Shown piece by piece: positions 7,824-16,009 of a DNA stretch of 64,000 nucleotides (the first letter of the stretch is position 1; every line of letters begins with the position of its first letter). The notes under the pieces are model-generated. The model was not told the DNA's origin and did not search any database. It worked only from the letters and a program-made list of their open reading frames with translations. The DNA comes from an uncultured Eubacteriales bacterium (lineage in GTDB: Bacteria > Bacillota > Clostridia > Peptostreptococcales > Anaerovoracaceae): contig CACYPK010000006.1 in NCBI GenBank assembly GCA_902776285.1, forward strand, positions 53,210 through 117,209, read 5' to 3'. Made by a program: the position numbers and the translations under genes.

Positions 7824-9119
7824 TTATTCGACCTTCATTATATTGTCTATGGAAAGTATCACGCCTTCTTTTTTGATCGCTTCCAGCGCTTCAAGCAGTC
7901 TTGACTTCTCTACCTCGTATACAATGAATATGATCGGAGCGACCTGCTCGCCGTTCACCTCATAAGGAGCCTTCTGCTGCATTACCTCGATGCTGATCCC
8001 GTATTCTCCGAACGTGCTCGCGATCTTGCCGAGAACGCCGGCCCTTTCAGGGACCATCATCCTGATATAGTACTTGTTCGATCCCTCGCCCGCGAACTCA
8101 AGCCCTGAATCATAGCGGAGCTGAGGTACGATATCATACGCGGAGTCTTTCTCGAGCTTGCGCGCTATTCCTATCACGTCGCCGAGGACAGCGCTGCCTG
8201 TCGGCAGAGGTCCCGCGCCGCGGCCATAGAACATAAGATCATCGACCGCGTTTCCGGATACGAACACCGCGTTGAACTCGTTTCCGACAGACGCGAGAGG
8301 ATGGCTGACCGGTACGAGCGCAGGTTCGACATTTCCGTACACCTTGCCGTCGATCTCCCTTGCGCTTGCAAGCAGCTTGATCCTGTAACCGTTCTCAGTC
8401 GCGTACTCGATATCCTCAAGACCTACGGATGTTATTCCCACGGTAGGTATGACATCCGGTCCCGCGCCGATCCCGAAGACAAGAGACATCAGTATCGACA
8501 GTTTGTTTGCCGCGTCGAAGCCTTCGACGTCAGCTGTCGGATCCGCCTCGGCAAATCCCTTTGCCTGGGCGTCTTTGAGCACCTCTTCATAAGGCGTTCC
8601 GTTTTCGCTCATCTGGGTGAGTATGTAGTTGGTAGTTCCGTTGAGAATACCGTGGACTTCAGTGAAGCGGTTGGAAAGCAGAGCAGTTGTCAGCGATGTC
8701 AGGATCGGGATGCCTCCGGCTACGGCAGCTTCAAATCTGAGCAGGACATGGTTGTCCTGAGCTATCTTAGCGAGCTTTTTGCCATTAGCTGCCAGAGCGG
8801 CCTTGTTGGCTGTTACTACGCTTTTGCCGTTTTCGAGAGCTCTTGCCATGTATTCGGTCGCAGGCTCGATCCCTCCGATCAGCTCGATCACTATATCTAT
8901 CTCTGGATCGTTCAGTATGTCGTTTACATTCTGAGTGTATTTTTCCGGAGGTATGTAAATGCCGCGGTCTTTCTCAGGACTACGGTTCAGTATCTTCACG
9001 ATCTCGATATCGAGTCCCGTGGTCTCATATATCTTCTGACGGTTCATCTCGAGAGTACGGTAAGTGCCTGTTCCGACATTGCCGATGCCGAGCATTCCTG
9101 CTTTGATCAACTTTTTCAT
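7824..9119 (-). CDS. hom: Homoserine dehydrogenase
   Basis: Reduces aspartate semialdehyde to homoserine, the branch to threonine and methionine. N-terminal NAD(P) fold with GIGNVGTGTYR (about 11-21), the catalytic-domain segment GILNGTTNYILTQM, ADPTADVEGFDAANKLSIL, and a C-terminal ACT domain (about 350-431: RAGVLGKIASTFGEYGISIEVMQQ) for threonine feedback. 431 residues is standard. AGGA lies just upstream of the ATG. It is separated from lysA by a terminator and its own promoter, so it is not under the lysine riboswitch. Confidence 0.95.
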   Translation of the reverse strand: MKKLIKAGMLGIGNVGTGTYRTLEMNRQKIYETTGLDIEIVKILNRSPEKDRGIYIPPEKYTQNVNDILNDPEIDIVIELIGGIEPATEYMARALENGKSVVTANKAALAANGKKLAKIAQDNHVLLRFEAAVAGGIPILTSLTTALLSNRFTEVHGILNGTTNYILTQMSENGTPYEEVLKDAQAKGFAEADPTADVEGFDAANKLSILMSLVFGIGAGPDVIPTVGITSVGLEDIEYATENGYRIKLLASAREIDGKVYGNVEPALVPVSHPLASVGNEFNAVFVSGNAVDDLMFYGRGAGPLPTGSAVLGDVIGIARKLEKDSAYDIVPQLRYDSGLEFAGEGSNKYYIRMMVPERAGVLGKIASTFGEYGISIEVMQQKAPYEVNGEQVAPIIFIVYEVEKSRLLEALEAIKKEGVILSIDNIMKVE

Positions 9120-9162
9120 TGTTCCTGTCCCCTTAGAATCCTATGAGTAAAATTTGAAAACA

Positions 9163-9191
9163 ATTATACCTTCAAAGTCCAAAACTGTCTA
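9163..9191 (-). promoter_or_regulatory. Promoter of hom
   Basis: Minus strand: -35 TAGACA (9186-9191), 17-base spacer, -10 TATAAT (9163-9168), about 45 bases before the hom ATG. It starts immediately after the lysA terminator. Confidence 0.7.
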
Positions 9192-9193
9192 TG

Positions 9194-9221
9194 AAAAACT
9201 CAGGACCTTGACGATCCTGAG
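9194..9221 (-). terminator. Terminator of the dapA-dapB-ddh-lysA operon
   Basis: CTCAGGA (9199-9205) pairs with TCCTGAG (9215-9221); on the minus strand the stem is followed by TTTTT. It lies between the lysA stop and the hom promoter. Confidence 0.8.
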
Positions 9222-9243
9222 TCATGACCTTTTATTTGTATGT

Positions 9244-10545
9244 TCAGATCTCGTTTCTGATCATGTCCTCGAAGGACTCGCGCCTTACGATCAGCCTTGC
9301 CTTGCCTTCGCTTATCATGACCATGGCCGGTCTCGGAACTCTGTTGTAGTTGGAGGCCATGGAATAGTTATACGCGCCGGTAGTGAGAACGGCTATCAGA
9401 TCTCCCCTTTCCGGCCTTGCAATGCTGATGTTTTCAGCTATCCTGTCACCGCTCTCGCAGCATCTGCCGGCGACCGTGCATTCATAGTCCGCCGCTTCTT
9501 TCATTTTCGAAGCATTCAGAACGGTATACTGAGATCTGTACAGCGCATATCTCGGATTGTCTGTCATCCCGCCGTTTACAGTAACATAGTTACGGTATCC
9601 CGGGATCTCCTTCACGCCGCCCGCGGTATAAAGAGTGACTCCGGCGTCAGCTACGATGCTGCGTCCCGGTTCCATGTAAATTACAGGCTTTTGTATCCCG
9701 TATTCTTCACACTTCTGATCCAGATGCTCTGATATCTCTCTTATCCTGGCCTCAATATCCATCTGCGGATCATCGTCAGTATATCTTACTCCGAATCCCC
9801 CGCCTATATTGAGTATCCCGGTATGATGTCCGGTCTCACGCTCTATGCGGGCTGCAAATTCCGTGAGTATATCTATCTGCCTGACGAACGAGTCGCTCTC
9901 GAATATCTGGGACCCTATGTGGCTGTGGAATCCGGCGACTCTTATATTGCCGCATCCCAGAGCCTCTCTGACAAATACATCAGCCTGTCCGGTATCGATC
10001 GATACTCCGAACTGAGAGTCGACCCTGCCGGTATTGATAGCCTCAAGCGTATGAGGATCGAGCCCTACGGTAAGCCTCAGCAGCACATCCTGGCACAAGC
10101 CCTTCGCTCCCGCGATCCTGTCAAGAGTCCTGAGTTCATTCAGATTGTCAACGACAAAGTATCCTACTCCGGATTCCACTCCGTAGGCTATGTCCTCATC
10201 TGTCTTATTTGTTCCGTGGAAGAACATCTTCTCAGGCGGAAATCCTGCCGCCAGAGCGGTGTAGATCTCCCCCGGCGAAACGGTATCCACGCACATCCCC
10301 TCTGACTGTACGACAGGATATATGCTCTTTACGCACAGCGCCTTGCTCGCGAAAAGAGGCGCCGAGTCTTCGCCGAAATACCGGCGCATGGCCTGCGTAT
10401 AGGTCCTGCAGTTCTTTCTTACCACATCCTCATCAAGGATATACAGCGGTGTTCCGTATTCTGCCGCCAGCTCTGCCGTGTCGATCCCGCCGACCGTCAG
10501 ATGGCCCTGTTCGTTTACAGACAGATTGTCGTATAACAATTTCAT
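9244..10545 (-). CDS. lysA: Diaminopimelate decarboxylase
   Basis: PLP enzyme of alanine-racemase-like fold III that converts meso-DAP to L-lysine. PLP lysine in LFASKAL (Lys about 68), HSHIGSQI, the glycine-rich phosphate site GGGFGVRY, the MEPGRSIVADAG segment and a C-terminal CCESGD active-site cysteine block. I start at the ATG at 10543-10545, since AAGGG is 8 bases upstream; a GTG at 10554 is in frame but overlaps that site. About 433 residues, normal. Last gene of the riboswitch-controlled lysine operon. Confidence 0.95.
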   Translation of the reverse strand: MKLLYDNLSVNEQGHLTVGGIDTAELAAEYGTPLYILDEDVVRKNCRTYTQAMRRYFGEDSAPLFASKALCVKSIYPVVQSEGMCVDTVSPGEIYTALAAGFPPEKMFFHGTNKTDEDIAYGVESGVGYFVVDNLNELRTLDRIAGAKGLCQDVLLRLTVGLDPHTLEAINTGRVDSQFGVSIDTGQADVFVREALGCGNIRVAGFHSHIGSQIFESDSFVRQIDILTEFAARIERETGHHTGILNIGGGFGVRYTDDDPQMDIEARIREISEHLDQKCEEYGIQKPVIYMEPGRSIVADAGVTLYTAGGVKEIPGYRNYVTVNGGMTDNPRYALYRSQYTVLNASKMKEAADYECTVAGRCCESGDRIAENISIARPERGDLIAVLTTGAYNYSMASNYNRVPRPAMVMISEGKARLIVRRESFEDMIRNEI

Positions 10546-10568
10546 TGATTTCACCCTTAAGTCGTGTT

Positions 10569-11549
10569 TTAGAGCATATGAGCCAGCAGTTCACTGCGAT
10601 CATGCTGCGAAAGATATGCCGGAGGAACGTCAAACAGCGCCTTTGCTCCGCACTGGCCCTCGGCATTCATCCTGAATGCAGCTCTTGCGGCAGCAGTGAG
10701 TATGCTGCCCGTAAAGAAAGGATTCGAGTCAAGATCAAGCCTGTACTCTATCGTGTTGTTGAATTCAAGATCATTGCCCGTACGGCCGCTTCTCAGCACG
10801 CTGCCTCCGTGCGGCAGTCCGCTGTGATCACGGTCGAGCTCTTCCTGAGTAACGAAAGTCACGGTCGTGTCATATTCATCGAAATAATTCGGCATGGTCT
10901 TGATCGCCTGCTCGATAGCTTCCTTGTCCGCGCCTTCTTCAGCAACTACATAGCACTCACGAAGGTGCATGTCGCGAGCGCAGAATACCGGATGTTCGTT
11001 GTTCCTCACCCTGTCTACCGCTTCCTGTATAGGAACAGTGTACTGTCTCGCGTCAGCAACGCCGTCTATGCGCCTTATGGCATCGGAATGTCCCTGGCTG
11101 ACACCGCGTCCCCAGAATGTATAGCTGTCTCCATCCGGAAGAGCCGCGTCGGCGTATATCCTGGCCAATGAGAAATAGCCCGGATCCCATCCGCATGAAA
11201 TGATGCCGACCTTGCCCGATTTTTTTGCCGCTTCGTCAACATTCGCAAAGTGCTCAGGTATCCTGGCATGAGTATCGAAGCTGTCGATAACATTGCACAG
11301 ACCCGCGAGTTCCGGTGTCATCCACGGAAGATCCGTCGCGCTTCCGCCGCATATGATAAGCACATCGATATCATCCTTCATCTCAGCTATGCTGTCATAC
11401 GATCTTACACTTGCGCCTGAAGCAGTGCTTACCGACGCAGGATCCCTGCGTGTGAATACTGCCGCGATCTCCATATCCGGAGCCGCTGTGACCGCGCTCT
11501 CAACACCTCTTCCGATATTTCCGTATCCAACTATTCCTATTCTTATCAT
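10569..11549 (-). CDS. ddh: meso-Diaminopimelate D-dehydrogenase
   Basis: NADPH-dependent enzyme making meso-DAP from tetrahydrodipicolinate in one step. It opens with the Rossmann segment IRIGIVGYGNIGRG; ICGGSATDLP, DSFDTHARIPEHF and SCGWDPGYFS are characteristic DAPDH blocks; 326 residues matches the family. Its presence between dapB and lysA means this organism can use the dehydrogenase shortcut of lysine synthesis rather than the acylated-intermediate routes; no dapD, dapE or dapF is in the operon. Confidence 0.93.
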   Translation of the reverse strand: MIRIGIVGYGNIGRGVESAVTAAPDMEIAAVFTRRDPASVSTASGASVRSYDSIAEMKDDIDVLIICGGSATDLPWMTPELAGLCNVIDSFDTHARIPEHFANVDEAAKKSGKVGIISCGWDPGYFSLARIYADAALPDGDSYTFWGRGVSQGHSDAIRRIDGVADARQYTVPIQEAVDRVRNNEHPVFCARDMHLRECYVVAEEGADKEAIEQAIKTMPNYFDEYDTTVTFVTQEELDRDHSGLPHGGSVLRSGRTGNDLEFNNTIEYRLDLDSNPFFTGSILTAAARAAFRMNAEGQCGAKALFDVPPAYLSQHDRSELLAHML

Positions 11550-11592
11550 TTGCTTTTTCCTTTCTCATTGTCCCTTTTATTCTGCCGGATCA

Positions 11593-12327
11593 TCAGTCCG
11601 CCAGCAGGTCATCCATGTTATACAGTCCCGCCGGCTTGCCCAAAAGGAATCTTGCCGCCGCTACGGCGCCGTCCGCGAACAGCGCCCTGTCATGCGCCTG
11701 ATGACTGATCGTGATCGTCTGGGTATTTGTGCCGAACATGACTTCATGAGTACCGACTATATTCCCCATTCTGACAGCGCTGATCCCTATCTCATCAGGC
11801 TCACGCTTTGCCATACCGCTGCGTCCTGTATTGTAATGCAGTTCAGGTCTGGCTTCCCTGACGGCGTCAGCAAGCATTATCGCTGTACCGCTCGGGGCGT
11901 CCACCTTCCTGTTATGATGTATCTCAAGGATCTCTATATCGCACGCGCCGAATTTTGCGGCTACTTCCCTTACGATCTTTGCCGTCAGAGCAACTCCGAC
12001 CGACATGTTCGCGGACTTGAACACGGGAATGCTCTCAGCAGCCTTGGCTATATACTCCATCTCTTCATCAGTCTGACCCGTAGTGCATACTACTGCCGGA
12101 AGTCCTCTTGATACGCAATAGTCCATCATAGGGACCGTATCACTGTGGTGCGAGAAATCTATGACTATGTCCGCCGGACCCTGATACTCCTCAAGTCTGC
12201 TGTAAAACCCGCCTTCTCCGTTGAGCGCGGCTCCGGCAACTACCTCCATGCCGTCCGTCCTGTCAATGACCTGTGCCAGGAGCTTTCCCATGGCTCCGCT
12301 GGCCCCGTTTATTATTACTTTGATCAT
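11593..12327 (-). CDS. dapB: 4-Hydroxy-tetrahydrodipicolinate reductase
   Basis: NAD(P)H-dependent step after DapA. N-terminal VIINGASGAMGK (about 4-15), the catalytic signature EIHHNRKVDAPSGTA (His137/His138, Lys141), and 244 residues, as expected. It sits between dapA and ddh on the minus strand with short gaps (27 and 43 bases), so it is co-transcribed under the lysine riboswitch. Confidence 0.95.
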   Translation of the reverse strand: MIKVIINGASGAMGKLLAQVIDRTDGMEVVAGAALNGEGGFYSRLEEYQGPADIVIDFSHHSDTVPMMDYCVSRGLPAVVCTTGQTDEEMEYIAKAAESIPVFKSANMSVGVALTAKIVREVAAKFGACDIEILEIHHNRKVDAPSGTAIMLADAVREARPELHYNTGRSGMAKREPDEIGISAVRMGNIVGTHEVMFGTNTQTITISHQAHDRALFADGAVAAARFLLGKPAGLYNMDDLLAD

Positions 12328-12354
12328 TCCGGTCTCCTTAAACCTAATTTCCTA

Positions 12355-13248
12355 TCAGTCGATTATTCCCAGATCTCTCATGGCCTTGGCAAGCCTTGCG
12401 AGGTTTGCCTCTTCCATCCTGTAGAGCGGCGATCTGATAATAGGATCGCAGTATCCCATCATGGCAAGCGCTTCCTTGACCGGAATAGGATTGACCTCAC
12501 AGAAGAGCGCCTTGACGAGTTCGTTGTATTTGCACTGAAGCGCCGCGGCTCCCGCTACATCTCCGTTCCAGAATCTGGTGCAGATCTCGCGCGTCTCCGC
12601 AGGAATGACATTGGACAGGACTGAGATCACGCCCTTGCTTCCCATTGAGAGGAACGGGACTATCTGATCGTCATTTCCTGAATAAATATCCATCTGGTCA
12701 CCTACCAGCGCGAACGTGTCTACTATCTTGGAAATGTTGGAGTTTGCTTCTTTGATCGCAGCGACCTTGTCTATCTGAGCAAGCTTCGCGTATGTCGAAG
12801 GTTCGATGTTGAGCCCTGTTCTAGAAGGAACATTATACGCGATGATCGGAACGTCACTGACGCTCGCGTACTCCGAGAAGAGCTTGACGAGTCCGTTCTG
12901 CGTAGCCTTGTTGTAATACGAGGTAACGATCAGACACGCGTCTGCTCCGGCGTCGCTTGCATACTTAGTCAGCTGCTTGCCGTATTCAGTATGGTTGCTG
13001 CCTGTACCGGCAATGATCGGTACACGGTGATTCGCCCTCTCAACAGCAAAGCTGATGCATTCCTTGTGTTCTTCATCCGTGAGAGTCGATCCCTCTCCCG
13101 TTGTACCGACTACGACCAGAGCGTCTATTCCCTGCTCGATCTGCCAGTCGATCAGTCTGCCGTATTGTTCAAAATTGACTCCGTCCTCCGTCATTGGAGT
13201 GATCAGTGCCGTTGCTACTCCTTCAAAGATAGTATTGGTTCTTGCCAT
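12355..13248 (-). CDS. dapA: 4-Hydroxy-tetrahydrodipicolinate synthase
   Basis: Condenses pyruvate with aspartate semialdehyde. The Schiff-base lysine is Lys166 in VAAIKEANS, with GTTGEGST (about 48-55) and AYNVPSRTG (Tyr138). The start is the ATG at 13246-13248: GGAGGT at 13255-13260 is 6 bases upstream, giving 297 residues; a longer in-frame reading to 13290 would run into the riboswitch terminator. First gene of the lysine operon, directly behind the lysine riboswitch. Confidence 0.96.
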   Translation of the reverse strand: MARTNTIFEGVATALITPMTEDGVNFEQYGRLIDWQIEQGIDALVVVGTTGEGSTLTDEEHKECISFAVERANHRVPIIAGTGSNHTEYGKQLTKYASDAGADACLIVTSYYNKATQNGLVKLFSEYASVSDVPIIAYNVPSRTGLNIEPSTYAKLAQIDKVAAIKEANSNISKIVDTFALVGDQMDIYSGNDDQIVPFLSMGSKGVISVLSNVIPAETREICTRFWNGDVAGAAALQCKYNELVKALFCEVNPIPVKEALAMMGYCDPIIRSPLYRMEEANLARLAKAMRDLGIID

Positions 13249-13273
13249 GGTTTTACCTCCCTTAATTGTAATG

Positions 13274-13304
13274 AAAAAAGCAGCCGACACGCGATCAGCT
13301 GCTT
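13274..13304 (-). terminator. Riboswitch-controlled intrinsic terminator upstream of dapA
   Basis: Minus strand AAGCAGC (13298-13304) pairs with GCTGCTT (13278-13284), followed by a T-run. It lies between the lysine aptamer and the dapA SD, so it is the expression platform: lysine binding should favour this stem and stop transcription. Confidence 0.85.
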
Positions 13305-13338
13305 GACATTACACATTAAAAAGAATGGTTAATTATCA

Positions 13339-13504
13339 AGGATAGCTCTCCGCGTTGTCGCGACAGTCGTACGGATCTTATTCCGTCCGCCCAGATCGGT
13401 CGGAGATGCAGTCCTTCCTCACTTCGGCACCTGCCCCTTTCACTCGCTGTACTCTGCACAGTTCCACAGCGCTTACTGATGACCGGGTGCGTCCTCTATC
13501 TCAA
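13339..13504 (-). promoter_or_regulatory. Lysine riboswitch (L box)
   Basis: Read on the minus strand, the leader has the L-box consensus in order: GATAG of P1, GAGGACGC, CAGTAAGCGC, GAGTGAAAGG, GGTGCCGAAG, and the closing GGAGAGCTATC that re-forms P1. Together with the downstream terminator and the lysine biosynthetic genes behind it, identification is firm. High lysine should switch off dapA-dapB-ddh-lysA. Confidence 0.93.
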
Positions 13505-13511
13505 TGTTGGA

Positions 13512-13540
13512 ATTTTAATATTATTTTGGCCGGAAGTCAA
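13512..13540 (-). promoter_or_regulatory. Promoter of the lysine riboswitch operon
   Basis: TTGACT (13535-13540), 17-base spacer, TAAAAT (13512-13517) on the minus strand. The predicted start, about 13505, coincides with the first base of riboswitch helix P1. It sits at the 3' end of the upstream aspartokinase. Confidence 0.8.
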
Positions 13541-13543
13541 CAG

Positions 13544-14860
13544 TTAGCGTACAAACTCCGCGTATAACACTCTGACAGCCTCTTCAAAATCGGAGGCTTC
13601 CACACCGATGATGACATTGATCTCATTGGTGCCCTGGTTGAGCATCTTGATGTTGATACCGTTGTCCGCGAGCGCGGCGCAGATCCTGGCTGACACACCT
13701 ATGGACCTGTGCATCCTGCGTCCTACGACCGCGATCAGAGCGATCTTGTCCTCTACGATTATCTCATCAGGCTTGAGCTGCTGTCTGAACGCGTCGAGTA
13801 CATCATCGAGTTTTTCGTCCAGTTCCTTGCTCTCAATTACCATGGAAAGCGAGTCGATACCGGTCGGGATGTGATCGAAATTGATCTTCTGATCCTCGAT
13901 GATCGCCAGCGCCCTGCGGACAAAACCGAGTTCCTTGTTCATCATGTTCTTGTATATGGAAATGACTGTGAAATCCGGTTTGCCTGCTATACCGCTGATA
14001 ATGTATTCGCCGTCCGCTCCTCCTTCACGTGATATCACGGTTCCTGGATCTTCTGGCGCGTTCGTATTCCTGATATTGATCGGGATGCCGGCCATCCTTG
14101 CCGGGAACACAGCGTCCTCATGCAGGACGCTCGCTCCCATATACGAAAGCTCTCTCAGCTCCGCGTATGATATGTATTTGATTGGAAGCGGCGAGCTGAC
14201 TATCCTCGGATCCGCCATAAGCATGCCGGATACATCGGTCCAGTTCTCATACATTGAAGCGTCCGCCGCGCGGGCCACCAGTGAGCCCGTCACATCAGAA
14301 CCGCCCCTGGAGAGCAGACATATCTCGTCCGTGCCGGCATAGCCGCCGTAAAAGCCGGGGAATACCGCTCTCTCATGCCTGCCGAGTTCCGCTTTGATAG
14401 CCTCGTTGGTCTCATCGACCATCAGTCTTCCTCTGGTATCAAAGAGCACAAGGTTTTTGGTATCTACAAAGTCAAAGCCGAGATACTCCGCGATCATTCT
14501 GGCGGACAGATACTCTCCGCGGCTCACGATATAAGCCTCGGAACAGCCATTTCTGATATTCGCCGCTATCTCATCAAACCACTCTTCCAGATCGGTATCC
14601 AGACCAAGGCCTTCGGCTATCGATGTATATCTCTCCTTGACAGCGCCGAAAAGCTGATCGTAAGGAATATTTCCCTCCGCCTGAGCATTCAGCATGATCA
14701 GCATATCCGTGACCTTGTTGTCAGCCTTGTGCCTTTTGCCGGGAGCCGAAACCACTATATAGCGTCTTTCCGGATCAGCCTCAACTATACTTCTGATCTT
14801 TCTGAGCTGATCCGCGTCCGCAACTGATGATCCTCCGAATTTTATTACTTTGACTCCCAT
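13544..14860 (-). CDS. Aspartate kinase (paralogue 1)
   Basis: Phosphorylates aspartate, the first committed step of the aspartate family. N-terminal VIKFGGSSVADADQLRKI, catalytic FPGFYGGYAG and SRGGSDVTGS blocks, ENWTDVSGMLMADPR, and two C-terminal ACT domains (about 300-438). 438 residues fits monofunctional class-III-like enzymes. An SD (AGAGGAG) precedes the ATG. It lies downstream of asd, separated by an 11-bp hairpin, and upstream of the lysine riboswitch promoter, so it is probably made with asd rather than with dapA. Confidence 0.93.
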   Translation of the reverse strand: MGVKVIKFGGSSVADADQLRKIRSIVEADPERRYIVVSAPGKRHKADNKVTDMLIMLNAQAEGNIPYDQLFGAVKERYTSIAEGLGLDTDLEEWFDEIAANIRNGCSEAYIVSRGEYLSARMIAEYLGFDFVDTKNLVLFDTRGRLMVDETNEAIKAELGRHERAVFPGFYGGYAGTDEICLLSRGGSDVTGSLVARAADASMYENWTDVSGMLMADPRIVSSPLPIKYISYAELRELSYMGASVLHEDAVFPARMAGIPINIRNTNAPEDPGTVISREGGADGEYIISGIAGKPDFTVISIYKNMMNKELGFVRRALAIIEDQKINFDHIPTGIDSLSMVIESKELDEKLDDVLDAFRQQLKPDEIIVEDKIALIAVVGRRMHRSIGVSARICAALADNGINIKMLNQGTNEINVIIGVEASDFEEAVRVLYAEFVR

Positions 14861-14895
14861 GTGATTTCTTCTCCTCTCTTACCATAGTGTCTTAA

Positions 14896-14921
14896 CGGGC
14901 AGGTGTTTTCACACCTGCCCG
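14896..14921 (-). other. Strong intercistronic hairpin between asd and the first aspartokinase
   Basis: Perfect 11-bp stem CGGGCAGGTGT (14896-14906) with ACACCTGCCCG (14911-14921) and a 4-base loop. No T-run follows on either strand, so it is not a standard terminator; it could be an mRNA processing or stability element between co-transcribed genes. Confidence 0.6.
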
Positions 14922-14935
14922 GTCGATTCCCGTTC

Positions 14936-15970
14936 TTATTTTATCAGCAGTTCCGCGATCTGTACCGCGTTGGTCGCGGCGCCCTTGCGTACCTGGTCAC
15001 CGCAGCACCAGAGATTGATGCCGTTCTCGTTAACGAGGTCTCTGCGGATCCTTCCGACATATACAGTGTCCTGATTCGATGTCAGGATAGGCATCGGATA
15101 GATCTTATCTGACGGCTCATCGTAAAGCCTGCATCCCGGAGCCTGCTTAACAGCTGCTCTTACTTCGGAAAGCTCGAGTTTCTTCTCAGTGATCACATCG
15201 ATCGATACCGCGTGAGATCTCTCTACCGGTACTCTGACGCAGGTGCAGCTGACCTTGAGTTCAGGCAGGTGCATGATCTTGCGTCCTTCGTTCTGCAGCT
15301 TCATCTCTTCGGATGAATACAGGTTCTCGCCGAATCCGCCGATCTGAGGGATCACGTTATACGCGATCTGGTACTGGAACACCTTCGGATCGATGTCTGC
15401 TCCGTATGAATTGCCTTCGCCGCCTGCTGCCCTTGCCTTCAGGATGGCTTCGGACTGATCGTACATCTCAACAGGGCCCGCAGCGCCCGCGCCGCTGGTC
15501 GCCTGATATGACGAAGCGTATATGGCTTCTATTTTTGAAAGCTGATTGATGGCGTTTATCGCAACGAGCGAGATTATCGTGGTGCAGTTAGGGTTGCTGA
15601 TAATGCCGTTGTTCCACTCTACGTCCTCAGGATTGATTTCCGGAACCACCAGAGGTACATCATCGCAGAGTCTGAATGCCGAAGAATTGTCTACGAATAC
15701 TGCTCCGGCTGCCTTGATATAAGGCGCCATCGCTTCGGCTATGTCGTTCTCGGAAGCTCCGAGCACTATGTCGAGTCCCTCAAAGGCCGTTTCGCATGTC
15801 CTCTGGATCACTACATCACCGAAAGGCGTGCTCAAAGTCTTGCCCTCAGATCTTTCACTCGCGAGGCATCTCAGCTCGCCTACAGGGAAATTTCTTTCAC
15901 CGAGGACTTTGATCATCTGCTGTCCGACCGCTCCGGTCGCTCCCATTACTCCTACATTGTACTTTTTCAT
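14936..15970 (-). CDS. asd: Aspartate-semialdehyde dehydrogenase
   Basis: NADPH-dependent reduction of aspartyl phosphate. VGVMGATGAVGQQM (about 6-19) is the NADP site; Cys129 in ISNPNCTT is the catalytic cysteine; DVITEKK and the SYQATSGAGAAG block are typical. 344 residues. It lies between the two aspartokinase genes, all in one direction. Confidence 0.95.
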   Translation of the reverse strand: MKKYNVGVMGATGAVGQQMIKVLGERNFPVGELRCLASERSEGKTLSTPFGDVVIQRTCETAFEGLDIVLGASENDIAEAMAPYIKAAGAVFVDNSSAFRLCDDVPLVVPEINPEDVEWNNGIISNPNCTTIISLVAINAINQLSKIEAIYASSYQATSGAGAAGPVEMYDQSEAILKARAAGGEGNSYGADIDPKVFQYQIAYNVIPQIGGFGENLYSSEEMKLQNEGRKIMHLPELKVSCTCVRVPVERSHAVSIDVITEKKLELSEVRAAVKQAPGCRLYDEPSDKIYPMPILTSNQDTVYVGRIRRDLVNENGINLWCCGDQVRKGAATNAVQIAELLIK

Positions 15971-16009
15971 CTCTTTACCTCTTTCTATCCTTTTAGTTGG
16001 TTCGCAACA

